Positions 34,284-46,281 of a stretch of DNA of 64,000 nucleotides are shown piece after piece. Under the pieces are notes generated by a model, which saw only the letters and a list, made by a program, of their open reading frames with translations, was not told the origin of the DNA and made no database searches. Position 1 is the first letter of the stretch. Each line of letters starts with the position of its first letter. A program made the position numbers and the translations under genes. The DNA lies in the NCBI GenBank assembly GCA_033629205.1, contig CM066169.1, forward strand, positions 25,407,501-25,471,500, in the 5' to 3' direction. The stretch comes from Lithocarpus polystachyus. Its lineage: Eukaryota; Streptophyta; Magnoliopsida; Fagales; Fagaceae.

Positions 34284-34300
34284 TTTTTTTTTTTATAGTG

Positions 34301-36503
34301 GAGGAAGCTTATAGACCTATTTGACACTTGGACAAATGATCACACAAATATTTATACAAATTAATTATCATATTTTTGTTGGTAAGGAAAGCATACGAAT
34401 CATAAACTAATTACAAATTAAAAGAATTCTAGTTTAGTTCTCATGATTAATGTTTAGTTTGTAAACTCATGAGTACATATGGTATTTAATAGTATAAGGG
34501 TCAATTTTTGGGTTAATTAAACACCTATATTTTAATTTGTTTGGATTTCAATTAGGAAGCTTATGGACCGAAAAAGTTACAATTGGCTCTAATGTGAAAT
34601 GTGTCTACTATTATGTGATGCTTAGATAGTTGATCCATAAGTTGCTGAATCTCTTGCCTTCGGGTGGGCAATGTTTGTAGCTTAGTAAATACACCTTACT
34701 TAGTTGATATTTGAAGCGAACTCATAGGTGATTTCTGGTTAAAATTGATTTTTGGTTTGATTTTCCTTTGTTTTTGGTTGATTTTGTGATTGGAATATCA
34801 TGGATTACGATGGATTGTGGTGGTGGTGATTGGGTGATGGTTGGGCAGTGTTAAGAGAGAGAGAGAGAGAGAGATTATTAAAATATTGTATACAAAGTTA
34901 CAGTAACTATGTATATTTACGTGGTTATTGTAGTATCTTTGTATATTTACAAAGGTTTAGAAAGACTGATGTTGGTGTTTTTTGTGCCATGTTGTGTAAA
35001 ATTTTGCAATTTTTGCATTTTATGTTGACTGATGCAATTGTTCAGGGGTGGTAAAATCAATCGAAACCTATTTGCTCACCCAAACCCACCCACGTAAATA
35101 AGACCCGAACCCACCCAATTATTAATTAGGTTAAATGGGTATTAATTATTAACCCAATTAACATAAATGTTTATTGGGTTTTAATTGGATACTCAATTAA
35201 ACCCAATTATGATCCAAGTATCATTTTTACAAATCACCTAACTCTAGAATGGAAAGGAATTGAAAGGATGGAACCACAGTGCCAGTGGCAGCCCCCAAAT
35301 CACCTAACTTAATATATACATTAGTATAGTTAAGGTTTTCCTCTTTTCCCATCCCTTGTGTCTTGTGTCTATATTATCTAAAAATAAGAAGTATAGTTAA
35401 GGTTTGTAATATACAGCATGTGAACATGACATAAATATGATATAAAATTAGTAGATTAGGGTCAAGCCTTAACAAGTTCATGTCAATTAAAAAAAAAAAA
35501 AAAAAATCAGACATGAAACCCATTTTGACTCGTTAGAACCGTTTAACTGAGGATCATTTTACTAGTTTACCCTTTGAAACATTATTTAGTGGTGTGATTT
35601 CATAAAAATAAACAAATATTTATTATTTACATTTACAATTTATAATGTCACAAAATTTATTATGAGATATTATAACTATTTTTTTTTTATATAAGATAGA
35701 ATTTCTACTTTAGCTTAATCTAAGTGTATATGTATGTGAAGTCTATCGCATCAAGGGTGTGCGGTGGTTAGATATTATAACTATTAATTTAAAATACCTG
35801 GTACACAAATTTTGCCCCCATTATATTGTGATTAAATTGATGTTAAAACTTGTGTATTATACGTATAAAATAAGGGAGTTTTACTACTCAAGAGAGGTGC
35901 ATCGCGCACCTAGCGGCCATGTATAGAGTGGGTATTTTTTTATATATAGACTTCAATTTTGTGGGCGAAGGGTGTTCTTGTAGTGGAGCCTTTGCTTTAT
36001 GAAATAGTGCAAATATATGTAACTTACAATGCATGTAGCTGAGTTGTTGTCATGCTAGTGATCCTGATGCACGGGTTAAGATTTACTTTAGATATTCTCA
36101 CGGTAGTGTGAAATGCCATAAGGAGAACTAGTGTTGCATCTTAGCGGAACCATATACTACGGTGATGTCTATCTTATTATTCTTATTGTCAAAAGTTTAT
36201 TGCACATTATATATAATTATTTATTTAAGTGATAAAAATAATAATTGAAATTCATATAATTTTTTGTAAGTTTATTATATGATTGTGAATTTTAAATTAT
36301 TTTATTATTTTTAAACCCCGTAGCCAACTATTTTAAGGTGATTTTCATAATTAAAAAAAAAAAATGAAAACCCATTAGAACACTGGTCATATCGCTCTTA
36401 GGTATTTTATCAAACAGTTATATAGCATACTGAAAATCAATTTGATCGAATGAAAATTTCACCACAGCCAACTCTACACAATCCATAACAAGTCTTGAAA
36501 GAC
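34301..36503. other. Remainder of F-box copy B tail, then AT-rich repeats
   Basis: GGAAGCTTATGGACC at about 34556 continues the duplicated tail (compare 27260 and 49059). (GA)n lies at 34855-34875. At 35040-35230 GGGTGGTAAAA followed by ACCCAAACCCACCC looks like a decayed hAT end. 35690-35760 repeats the dispersed element at 13790. No gene found. Confidence 0.45.
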
Positions 36504-36525
36504 TTTTTTTTTTTTTTTTTTTTTT
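36504..36525 (-). other. Poly-A tail of the LINE
   Basis: Twenty-two T on the plus strand, directly downstream in LINE sense of the RNase H frame. A target duplication could not be matched. Confidence 0.85.
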
Positions 36526-36559
36526 GAGAAACAAGATCATAAACTTTCATTAAATCGAA

Positions 36560-37324
36560 CTAGCCCAAATCGGCTTGAAGTACACTTTGTAGTTCTGGTG
36601 GAACATCCTCCATCCACACTAGATAACCACTAACATGTCTAGCATGTCTAGCGAGGTTATGTGCCAAAATATTTCCCAGCCTACGAGTGTGAGTGAAGCT
36701 CAAACTACTAAAGCCATCCATAGATTGTCTTGCTGCAACAATCAGATGACCATACGTTGACAGTGACTCCTCCTCATTCTTCAGAGCTTTAATAACCACT
36801 TCAGAATCTCCCTCAATGATGGTAGAAGACACTCCTAACTCTGCTGCAAAGACCATTGCTCGCACAGCTGCTAGAGCTTCAACATCCTCAATGGACGGTG
36901 GGAGTGCTACATTCTTAGACAAAGACGCAAGGACCTGACCTTGATGGTTTCGTATCACTATACCCAATCCCGCTCTTTTGTCTTCTTTAAATACAGCCCC
37001 ATCAAAGTTCACTTTGAATTTTGTCACTAGAGGAGGTTGCCATCGGACATGCTGACCATCAGTTCTTGTTGGCTGAAGTTGCTTTTTTGGAAGCACCTGC
37101 ACAAAGTCGTGTAGCATTTGGATAGCAAAAGGACCGATCTGATTGTAGGGGAACTCTTTCTGGCTGACCCTCACTTGATTCCTTCTATACCATATCGCCC
37201 AAACTAGCATAGCAAAATTCTCCAGATCCTTACCTTCAGCTATAACATGTTGAACTAACGCCAGGAAGGTTGGGAAGCTTGTATTTCCTCTGAAGCTCCA
37301 TTGGTTATCTTCCTCCCACACCAC
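36560..37324 (-). pseudogene. LINE RNase H domain
   Basis: A 254-codon open frame; upstream it is joined to zf-RVT across a TAG at 37343. KVNFDGAVF, AELGVSSTIIEGDSEVV and NILAHNLARHA are the RNase H motifs with their acidic residues. It is the longest intact domain of the element. Confidence 0.85.
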
Positions 37325-37342
37325 TGATAATTTTGGACACTC

Positions 37343-38125
37343 CTAGAGCGCGTGGAGGGCTGTTTTCGGAGATGCCTGGAAGTGATCACAGGTTCCCTCA
37401 GTCAGAATTTTGCTCTGCACCAGATTCAACTTTGTTGGGACTGCATTTTTACACACTCTCCACAAGAAATTTCTCACTTTGTTTGGAACAGTAGCATCCC
37501 AAATATTTCTCCTGATAGCTTGATTAATGCCTCGATTGGTTGAGCTCGTAACTTGAGCTGAATTTTCTTTAATAAGAAAATTATAACCTGACTTGACTGT
37601 ATAATTACCTGAAGAGACAAATGGCCAGATTAATTTATCTTTAGTCCTCCTTTGACTTAAAGGAATACTCAAAATCAATTCAGCTTCCTGGGGAGTGAAC
37701 AGGCCCTCAATTAAATCTGACTCCCACTTGTGAGAATCCGGGTTGATGAGGACACTCACTTAGGCTTCTTGAAAGCCTTCTACCATTGGTGACTACACTG
37801 TAGGTTTATCCAGAGATGGTAACCAAGCATCGTTCAACACGCTAACATTCTCCCCACAGCCTATTCTCCATCTTGCTCCTCTCTTCAACACATCTCTTCC
37901 TTTCAATAAACTCTGCCAAGCATAAGACCCTCTAGATGACTGAGTAGCCTCCATGATAGAACAATTTGGAAAAAATTTCGCCTTGAAGATTCGATAAAAT
38001 AGAGAATTTTTATTGTGAAGGAGGCGCCATGCCTGTTTTGCTAGGAGAGCATCATTAAATAATGCTAAATCCTTAAAACCCATACCTCCATCTTTTTTCG
38101 GTTGGCAAAGACTCTCCCACTTCAC
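37343..38125 (-). pseudogene. LINE zf-RVT region
   Basis: KWESLCQPKKDGGMGFKDL and KQAWRLL (from 38125), then WDATVPNKVRNFLWRVC (about 37560-37510), are the familiar zf-RVT block after plant LINE RT. Stops TAG 37793 and TAA 37760 interrupt it. Confidence 0.8.
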
Positions 38126-39912
38126 CCAATGGATTTTTTTATGCTCTCCTCTTTGTCCCCACCAAAATTTCTTGACAAGGCTTCAATCTCAGAGCATAGA
38201 CCGACTGGGAGTTTAAAACAACTCATGGTAAAGGTGGGAATTGCTTGAACCACCGCTTTAATTAATACCTCCCTCCTTGCTTGTGAAAGTAGCTTCTCTT
38301 CCCATCCTTGTAATTTCCTCCACACCTTTTCCTTGATAAAATTGAAACTAGCCTTCTTCCTCCTTCCCACAAAAGAAGGTAACCCCAAATACTTCTCATA
38401 TTGCTTGATTTCAAGAACTCCCAGGGCATGCTTTATGTGGTTTCTCATATCTTCTGAGGTAAGCTTACTAAAGAATATGGTAGTTTTGTTCTTATTTATC
38501 TGCTAGCCAGAACATCTACCATAAGTCTCCAGTATTTCAAGTACTTTTTGGCACTCTTGCACTATTGCCCTACAAAATAGGAGACTGTCATCTGCAAAAA
38601 GAAGATGGGTTAGTTTCGGGCTGTTTCTACAAAGTTGATAGCCTTGGATCTCTCCAAATAGTGAGGCTTGGTTTGTGAGACCATGAAGACCCTCTGTGCA
38701 TAGTAAAAACAAAAAGGGTGAAAGAGGGTCTCCCTGGCGAATACCCCTTGTTGGATGAATCATACCTCTGGGCTCCCCATTCACCAATATAGAGTACGAA
38801 ACTGTGGTAACACACAACATCAACAACTTCACCCACTGTTCATTAAAGCCCAACTTCCTCATTACCATCTCCAAATATGGTCATTCCACCCTATCATAGG
38901 CTTTACTCATATCCAATTTAATCACCATATAATTATCTCTCCCTTTATGTTTCTGCAAACTGTGAAGTGATTCAAAAGCTACCAAAATGTTATCAGAAAT
39001 CAATCTACTCTTAGTGAAAGCACTTTGATGTTCTGAAATAATTTTTGGTAAAACTTTCTTTAATCTATTTGCTAAAACCTTCGAAAAGATTTTATACAGA
39101 ATATTACATAAACTGATGGGTCTATATTCAGAAACATTTTCCGGACTTTTTGTTTTTGGGATTAGGGTGATAAAGGTGTGATTTAGGTGAGGGGGTAGGG
39201 TAGCCGAATTTAGAAAGCTGAGAACATCCAAAGTGACATCATTTCCAGCTAGATTCCAATAATTTTGAAAAAATAGAGACGGCATACCGTCAGTACCTGG
39301 AGCTTTTAGCGGAGCCATCTGTTTAATTGCTTCTTTTACTTCCCATTCCATAAACTGAGCTGAAAGCTGAGAATTCATATCTTTTGTAATTATGGACTGA
39401 ATGGAGTTAATAGTCTCATTGTGCTGAGGAGGTTGACTGGATGTGAAGAGATCCTTAAAGTAATCCACCAATGTAGTTGTCACTTCTTCCATATCTGAAC
39501 ACCATAGCCCTTCGGAGTTTCTGATGTTTACAATGGAGTTCTTCCTGTATCTTTGGGTAGCTCTTCTATGAAAATACTTTGAATTCTGGTCTCTATTCTT
39601 CGCCCATAGCACTTTTGACCTTTGTAGCCATATACGTGATTCCTTATCCAGAAGATCATTAATATCTGCCTTGAGAGATCTTACACGTGAATTATCCCCA
39701 GCTTGCAAAGCTTCCTTTTCAGCTTCAATGAATAGTCTTCTCTTCCGATTTAACTCAGATCTAACATTCCCAAAGTGGACTTTACTCCAGTGCATTAATT
39801 CTTTCCTGCATTTCTCAATCTTTTGAACTACCCTTACATTCGGATCTAGACCTTCTTGAAAAGACCACACTGCTTCTACCATTTCTGTGCATCCCTTGTC
39901 AGACAACCACAT
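38122..39912 (-). pseudogene. LINE reverse transcriptase
   Basis: Runs through a linker, then APGTDGMPSLFFQNYW, YRPISLCNILYKIFSKVLANRL, KLDMSKAYDRVE with TGA at 38881 (TGG-to-TGA fits), GIRQGDPLSPFLF and the catalytic FADD at about 38598-38587. TAG at 38503 and a one-base loss near 38155 end the frame. The palm motifs are all present. Confidence 0.88.
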
Positions 39913-40652
39913 TTTTCGAACTGAAATGGTCTAGCAATACGTGGAAGATCCAAATATTGTGGCCTAATCCATAAAGGACTATGATCAGAAGATGTGACAG
40001 ATAAATGGTAAACTCTCGACTCCCCAAATCTAAGCATCCATTCATTATTGGCTAGAGCTTTGTCTAGTCTTTCCCAAATCGAATGACCATCAGCAAAATG
40101 TTTTTGCCAAGTGAACTGAGATCCAACAAAGCCAAGATCTATAAAACCACACTCATCCACTACTTCTCTGAATAACTGCATCTGTGCCTGGCTTCTATTA
40201 CTTCCTCCCCATTTTTTTGAACTTTTCAACAGCTCATTAAAATCCCCCGCACACAACCATGGAAGATTAAGACGATTATTTAGTTGTCTTAATAAATTCC
40301 ATGATTCAAATCTTTTATGTGTGATAGGTTCTCCATAGAAACCTGTTATCCTCCAAGCATCTTCTTTCCCCTTGTTAACAATGGCATCAATGTGATTTTT
40401 TGAGCTGGTATCTACTTGTAAATCCACACTATTCCTCCAATACATCACTAGTCCACCTCCACGATTATTCCTATCAACAAAGAACATGTTAGAGAAATCA
40501 AAATCTCTTTTTATTTTTTTTAGCCTTGCTTCATCTGCCCATGTTTCGGCTAAGAACACGACGGAGGGATCTTTAGCCCGGATCAACTCTCCAAGCTCTT
40601 TCACTGTTCACAGGTTCCCAAGCCCGCGACAGTTCCAAAATAGACAACTCAC
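39876..40652 (-). pseudogene. LINE AP-type endonuclease
   Basis: NCRGLG at the start (no ATG; GTG at 40652), AETW, AGDFNE, and SSDHSPL near the end are the exonuclease-endonuclease-phosphatase motifs. TGA follows NCRGLGNL. The domain then joins RT across a one-base deletion in an A run at about 39905. Confidence 0.85.
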
Positions 40653-41392
40653 TGGGATAAGTGTAAAGGGTAAAGCCCAAAAATTAAACCAAACCAAAAA
40701 AATGCAAAAACTTGCACATAGAGATTGAGATTGGAAAAACAAGAGCAGAAAAAAAGAAAAAAAAGCATACTAGCTACAAGTTGATGACAGGACAAAGGCT
40801 CTGACACCAAAGAGAGGTTTTCGTGTCGGTTCTAGATTCTAGTTCCATAGTCACTAGTCTTCCTCTCTCTAAACCCAGCTTTCTCTCTCCTTCTCAATTA
40901 AGCTGATTCGCCTTGGTAATTTTTGTGTGTACTTCTCACATGATTTTTTCCATTATTTTTTTTAACACCAAACTAATAGAAGTATTGATTTGGCAAGCGT
41001 ACAAAGTTAAAGGAGTAAATTGGCCAAAATAAGTTTAGGAGTGTCTTGACAACTACTTCAAAGTTCAATAGTTTATGGGCATTTTTTCCTAACTTTTTTT
41101 CAAAAGCTTATTTAAACTCAGAAAGTCATTATCCAGAAATTTATTAAGGGAAAAAAAAAATCCCTTTACCAGAAATTTAGATTTTAAAATGACTACCTTT
41201 TATAAAATAAATAAAATTTAAATTAACCACGCCCACGATTTATCAATTATCCATTCATGTGTAGTACCACTCCTTGCGGGCTCTCTCTCTCTTTTCAAAA
41301 CAAATAAAAATAAAAAAAAGATGCGCGCACACACACAAAATAAACAATACTAGTAAAATTCTTCTAAAAAACAGAATAAACAATAAAATAAA

Positions 41393-41430
41393 CTAGCCTT
41401 ATCACACGTGCTTTGCACATGCGATGATTT
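41393..41430 (-). mobile_element. Helitron-like 3' end (minus strand)
   Basis: In reverse complement a stem CATGTGC...GCACGTG is followed by eight bases and CTAG, then T. This is the hairpin plus CTRR layout of Helitron 3' ends. The plus strand at about 41913 reads TCTATACTACTATTTAAGG, like a Helitron 5' end but in the other orientation, so the two are not one element. Confidence 0.35.
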
Positions 41431-41694
41431 TTTTTTTTTGAATTTAATGTAATTTTACAATTTGAATTATCTATTGTTAGTGAGGTTACACATAAAGGGA
41501 TTAAAAAAAAAAAACTCAAAATTAGGATTTTGAAAATGAGAAAACTATTGGTTTTAATGTGTACTAGTTTTTAGAAAAAAAATGTATCAAACATGTGGAG
41601 AGAGATTTTTTTTTCGAGAGAGAGTTTCAACCTATGACGTTTACTCTTGATGATAACTCTTTATCATCAAACCAAGATACCAATCGGTTTTTAG

Positions 41695-41763
41695 TGTAAG
41701 TGGAGATTAAACCCCAGATCTCTTATTTAAGCATCAGAGACTTTATCAGTTGAGCTAACTAGA
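41695..41763 (-). repeat. tRNA-like or SINE head fragment
   Basis: On the minus strand TTAGCTCAACTGATAAAG resembles a Pol III A box, and GGGGTTTAATCTCC about 40 bases on resembles a degenerate B box. It cannot fold into a normal tRNA with CCA stem here, so a SINE head or tRNA relic is more likely. Confidence 0.3.
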
Positions 41764-42972
41764 ATATGATAAATTTTTGGAAAAAAGTTTCTCTGGTATT
41801 TTTTTTTTTTGAATTTTGTTAAATTAAAATTTTAACCATATTTTTTATTTTTAAAAGAATAAAAATTATCTAATTAGATTACATGTATTTTTTATATTTT
41901 ATCTATCTATCTATACTACTATTTAAGGGGCTTCCTTGTTTGGACCTGATTTTTTTTTTGGTCCAAAATACCCCTATAACCTATGTTTAAGTAGGGGCAA
42001 AACTTGGTAAAAATGCTTCTTTAATTTCCATGTAAAATACTATCTACAAAATAAGACCACACTCCCAGCACACTCACGTTAGTTTTCAAAATCAAACTGC
42101 TTCTTCTTCAGTTCTCCAATTTTCTCAATTCTGTGTTAATCTTCTTTTAATACCCCTTTAACTCCCACTTGAAAAATGGCCTACAAAATAGGACAACTCT
42201 CTTGGTGGTTTTCAAACTCACCTTGATATCTATTAGAGATTTAAACTGCTACAACTTTCATATTCCTTCGATTACTAAAATACTCAACCCACATTTTAAA
42301 CACAATGGATGGACCGGAGTACAATGTTGGAATTGGAAGTGTTGTGTTTAGGAATAGTCTTTGGATTCCTTTTGTTTATTTGTCCAATGGTATGTTGCTC
42401 TGAATCCATTTCTTCCTTCTAATTATTGAATTGCATTAACATATATTTATACTCATTTGATTGGGTTTTTTTTTTTTTTTTGTGGTATATTTTTTTTATA
42501 TATTTTTTAATACCAATTTAGGGGTTCATAAATTCTTTAGCCATAGGGGTACATAGGAAAAAACCTGGCTTTCATAATTCAAAGGGAATTTCCAACAGAA
42601 GTTTGCACGGTTGCAATTTCTTGCATTATCCGATCATAACCAGAGGCCCAACGCTGCTACCAGATTAAAAATTTTTTTTTTATGGGTTTAATAAATCATA
42701 TATATATATATATATATATATAAAGAATAGATGAAGATGTGAAATTTGATATGTTTTGATTTTTTTTTTCTCTATACCACACTTGAAAATGTTTTGAGTT
42801 TTTTTTTTTTTTTTTTTTTTCCTTTGATTCTTTAATATTTTCTTTTACTTTGTAAACTAATAGATAAATGTATCTAATATTTGGTTTAGGAATCAAGGAC
42901 TATTCAGTGTGGGCATCCTCAAGAACAGAGGCGGTGTATCTCGATTATCTTTACTTTAGCAATTCATTAATG

Positions 42973-42977
42973 TATGC
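42973..42977. repeat. Target site duplication TATGC, left copy
   Basis: Exact match to 44010-44014. Confidence 0.8.
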
Positions 42978-44009
42978 TGTTGGGAAATTTGGACTCCATT
43001 TGATAGAATTAACAAGTTTTAAATCTAAGTTGTTAATTAGATTTATTATAAATAAAACTTGTTAAAACAAACAAATAAACATCAATATCATATCAATAAA
43101 GAATGTAGCGGAAAAGTAAATAAGATAAGATATGATGACCTAGGAAAACCAATGAAACAAACTAGTTTCACAGTAAAAAACCTGGGGAGAAACCTTACCG
43201 AAAAGAAATTTCCTATAGTAAAGAGAAGTTTCAGATCTAGTACAAAACCTTTGTCCTTAAACTCTACAATCCCCGTAGATGAACTTACAGTAGAAACCTT
43301 TTACTGCTTCAGAACCTTTGAACTCTTCAATATATGAACGCCATCCTTTGATGCACGAATCCCAGTACGTGACTAACTAATTGCGCGGATCCCAGTATAC
43401 GACTTAATCACCAACTTGAAGAAGATGTTGGCTGCAAAGTTCTTCACTTCATCAACAATGAAGATCAAGAAGCACTTAGTTACAAAACCCTAAGGCGCAA
43501 AGACGCAGTAGCTTCTTTCAGAGAGAATAAGACATCAGTCACCTTTTGCATGTGTTCTCCTTGTATTCTCTTATGTGACGGCCTCTAAAATAAGCTTTAT
43601 ATATGTCTAGGGTTGTGAGAAAAGAAACCCTACACAAATACATAAGTTTGGGCCAAAAATTAAATCTGGAAATCTGAATTCCCGTAACCTCGATAGATAC
43701 CTCGATCAATCGAGAATCTATCAAGCTTCATTCATTAAATCTTTATAGATAGCTATCTGTCGAGCAGGTGTCGAGCTATCTGTCCGCAGGTGTCGAGCTA
43801 TTTGTCCAGCTTTAATGAATAGCCCTTCTTCACTTGTTTCTTGGTCCAATCTTCATGGCTTTAATGCTAGACTTGAATAACATATTTCTTGAAGTATTAA
43901 ACACATCCTAGATCTACCAAATTACAAGTAAAGTGCGTTTTGTCAAAAAATTAGCCAACTATATAAATATTGGCATATGTTCCTAACATGAATCACGTAT
44001 GTCCTAACA
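42978..44009 (-). mobile_element. Solo LTR, 1032 bp
   Basis: Starts TGTTGGG and ends CCTAACA, giving matched TGTTRGG inverted ends, and is flanked by a perfect TATGC duplication. On the minus strand a TATATAAAG box lies at about 43594-43602, so the LTR reads leftward. Several TGTCGAGCTATCTG-type direct repeats occur at 43755-43810. No primer site, internal region or partner LTR is present, so it arose by LTR-LTR recombination. Confidence 0.85.
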
Positions 44010-44014
44010 TATGC
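44010..44014. repeat. Target site duplication TATGC, right copy
   Basis: Exact match to 42973-42977. Confidence 0.8.
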
Positions 44015-45406
44015 AAAGCCGCATACCCAGGTTGCTAAGAAAAGGATCGAAAGACTAGAAAAAACAACAAACCACTGAAGCTAGGCATGGAAATCATATT
44101 GTTTGTAAACGCAAGATGTGGTTTAGTTTTTCAAAAATGTAATTTATTTTATTTTATTTTCTGGAGTGGGGTTGTTGGGCTAATTTATTGATTAATTAAT
44201 TAATGTAAATGTTAGTAGAATGGAAGTATTGTGAGTAGTTTTGGAATATGCAGGTCATAATCTAGATGACCGTTTTGTATTAATATTAATATTAATATTT
44301 TTTGTATAAAATTGTGTAATTGTTTATCCTATTTTCTTTTACTAGAAGGATATGGAAATAGAAAAACATTTTATTCAAAAACAATGATGCATTTGTCAAG
44401 TCGTAGAATCACACTTCGTTTGACAAGAATTTTTTATGAAATATATATTTTATTTATTTAAGTTATTTTGATTGAATGCAGACATATTTGCCTTTTCATT
44501 TCTCTTAGTCTTTAATGATTGAGATTTGATAGCTTTTTGGATTGATTAATCCAATTGTTCAAGTAATATTATACTAAAATCAATTTCTTTTAGGTCGGAC
44601 CAATTAATCCTGCAACTATAAGCCAACTTTGTTACTACTAAGATATGGCCATGTACAAACATTCAAATGTGATTTAGTGAAACAGTTGGGCATTCAATTT
44701 CTTCTTTTCTTTTCTTTTTTCCCGAATAAAAAAAGGGTCTTTGATGTGAACTCATCAACCTCATGCCACGTGACAACAATGAGTAATACCATGTATACCA
44801 TTTGGAGTTGATAGGACTATCATTATAGAGACAATACATTTGTTAAAGTACTACTCTAATCGCTCAACTCTTGGCAAGTATTATGTCAAATGATATGATA
44901 ACTCCTACCACCAAACAACACTCTATGGTGGTGGGCATTCAACCTCTTGGTGTTAACGTCGTCAATTTTGGATATTATGGAGGGATCATGTGTAGTGTTG
45001 ATGATGCTTATAATGGATGTTGATATAGTGCATGGTGCTGAGATAGTGAGTTATCGATAGTTTGTAGTATGTTACTCAAATTAATTCTTGGACCTTTCTT
45101 TTTCATTTGAAATTTCAAATATTAAACTTTTTTTTAATAGAAGGTTAGAAAAATAAAAATAAAATACATTTTAAATTTTATAAGATTCTTTCGTATGCTT
45201 AGAGGCTTTTGTAATTTTTTTTTAAAGGTTAACACTTTCTATTTATCTTAATTCAAGGTTGTTGCATTTTTCAATTGCAAAAATATCTAGAGGTGTGATA
45301 GAAAAATATTGTAACTCCGAATTATGATGAATGAAAATTATTAATTTTTACACTTCGTTTGGGAGCTCATAAAGGAATAAAATGAAACAAGTAAATCGTA
45401 GAGGAA
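44015..45406. other. AT-rich intergenic DNA
   Basis: No gene or RNA recognised. A partial right arm of the MITE at 45407 recurs near 45260-45345. Confidence 0.4.
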
Positions 45407-45600
45407 CACTAACCTAATTTTCATCCATTATAATTTGAGATTACTACATTTTTCAATCACAAAAAAATTTAAAGGTGTGATGAGTATTATGCGTTTGTAG
45501 GTGAAATAATGTTTTTATCACACCTTAAGATTTTTTTTTTTGATTGAAAAATATAGTAAACTCAAATTATATAACTAATGAAAATTATTAACATAATTAA
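45407..45600. mobile_element. Hairpin MITE, about 190 bp
   Basis: Left arm TTTTTCAATCACAAAAAAAT...AGGTGTGAT and right arm ATCACACCTTAAG...TTGATTGAAAAAT pair over roughly 50-75 bases around a 36-base loop. A diverged right-arm copy at about 45250-45350 shows the family has more than one copy here. Confidence 0.65.
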
Positions 45601-46157
45601 TAATTTTTTTTGATTTTCTCTCACACTAGGTGACAGGAAAATAGTACAACTCATGCCTTAGCCAAGAGAGCAATTATTTTTTTTTTAATTGGTCTGAATG
45701 GAGCATGTTCCACAAGACCATAGTCCATTTGTAATTTCTAATTTGACATTTACTTAATAGGATTGTCCCGCTTCTCAAAAAAAAAGAAAAAAAAAAAAAG
45801 AAAAAAAAAATAAGAAAAAGGCTCATGAACGACCTTAACAGGTAGAGAAGAGATTAAACGTATATATAAAATAAAAAAAATTAAAAAATAGCGAGAAGAA
45901 AGTCGGAAAGCAGAGATTACTCCGAACATCGTGTTTGAGGTTACTCTCATCTCATCATTTGTCTTTTGAAACCTCACCTCTCTTAAAAGTTGAAACGCAA
46001 AAACCCACCTCCCAAATTTGCGGTCTTGTTCCTTTATTTCTCTCTTGACATGATTTTTAATTTTAACTTCTAAAAGGTTCCATTCGGTTCGTATTTCTTA
46101 GGGCTCTCTGTGCACATTACAAAGCCAATCCTGAGAGGCCAACAAAAGCGACGATCC

Positions 46158-46281
46158 ATGAGGTAATTCTCTCTCTCTCTCTCTGTGTAAACGAATTCCA
46201 ATTTTATACTTATAAAAACTTCAAATCAATTTCAATTCTATATAATCCTCTTTCACCCCAAGCAGAATTGAGACTCTTTGA
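46158..46281 (+). promoter_or_regulatory. Upstream ORF overlapping the F-box gene start (after splicing)
   Basis: ATG at 46158, then a likely 5'-UTR intron 46163-46265 (GTAATT...CAAGCAG). When spliced, the reading is six codons and TGA at 46279-46281, whose A is the first base of the main ATG. Unspliced, it is only ATG AGG TAA. A TGATG overlap suggests translation coupling; this is inference. Confidence 0.4.
46163..46265 (+). other. Probable 5'-UTR intron of the F-box gene
   Basis: GAG|GTAATT donor, CT repeat (46168-46183), TTTCACCCCAAGCAG| acceptor, 103 bp. The UTR splice is not proven. Confidence 0.5.

Larger units (their letters stand above)
30520..34300. mobile_element. Non-autonomous CACTA element, 3.8 kb, with captured gene fragment
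   Basis: Left end CACTACAAAAAATGCGG, right end TTTTTATAGTG (CACTATAAAAA in reverse complement). About 480 bp at the left and 690 bp at the right are dense with degenerate AAAACGCGGCTATAG-type subterminal repeats in opposite orientations, the hallmark of CACTA (En/Spm) elements. No transposase is seen. The interior (30990-33590) looks like a captured gene piece. Three-base flanks GCT and GAG do not match, so the target duplication is not preserved or one end is off. It sits in the duplicated 3' tail of F-box copy B. Confidence 0.85.
36504..40652 (-). mobile_element. L1-type LINE with RNase H, decayed, no ORF1 seen
   Basis: The minus-strand ORF2 runs from about 40652 to the stop at 36560 and ends in a poly-A tail. 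Domain order is AP endonuclease, reverse transcriptase, zf-RVT cysteine/histidine region and RNase H, as in plant L1 elements with a C-terminal RNase H. The 5' end is unclear: 40660-40900 has no recognisable ORF1, so the copy is probably 5' truncated. Lesions include TGA near 40610, a one-base deletion near 39905, stops at 38881, 38503, 37793, 37760 and 37343, and a frameshift near 38155. Confidence 0.9.
40660..42977. other. AT-rich intergenic DNA with Helitron-like and tRNA-like fragments
   Basis: No gene seen. Contains possible Helitron ends (41393-41430 and about 41913), a tRNA-like fragment (41695-41763), and (TA)n at 42699-42722. Confidence 0.4.

Noticed and set aside
34095..34298. 67-codon frame ending in poly-Pro
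   Set aside because: Translation of CACTA subterminal repeats and the C24 run.
35893..35910. Short palindrome AGGTGC...GCACCT
   Set aside because: Six-base stem with nothing else around it; expected by chance in 64 kb.
36480..36503. Target duplication of the LINE (sequence around GTCTTGA, with GTCTTGA again near 41052)
   Set aside because: Only seven bases match and the second site lies beyond any supported LINE end.
41695..41763. A functional tRNA gene
   Set aside because: Boxes A and B are degenerate and no acceptor stem can be formed; listed only as a tRNA-like fragment.
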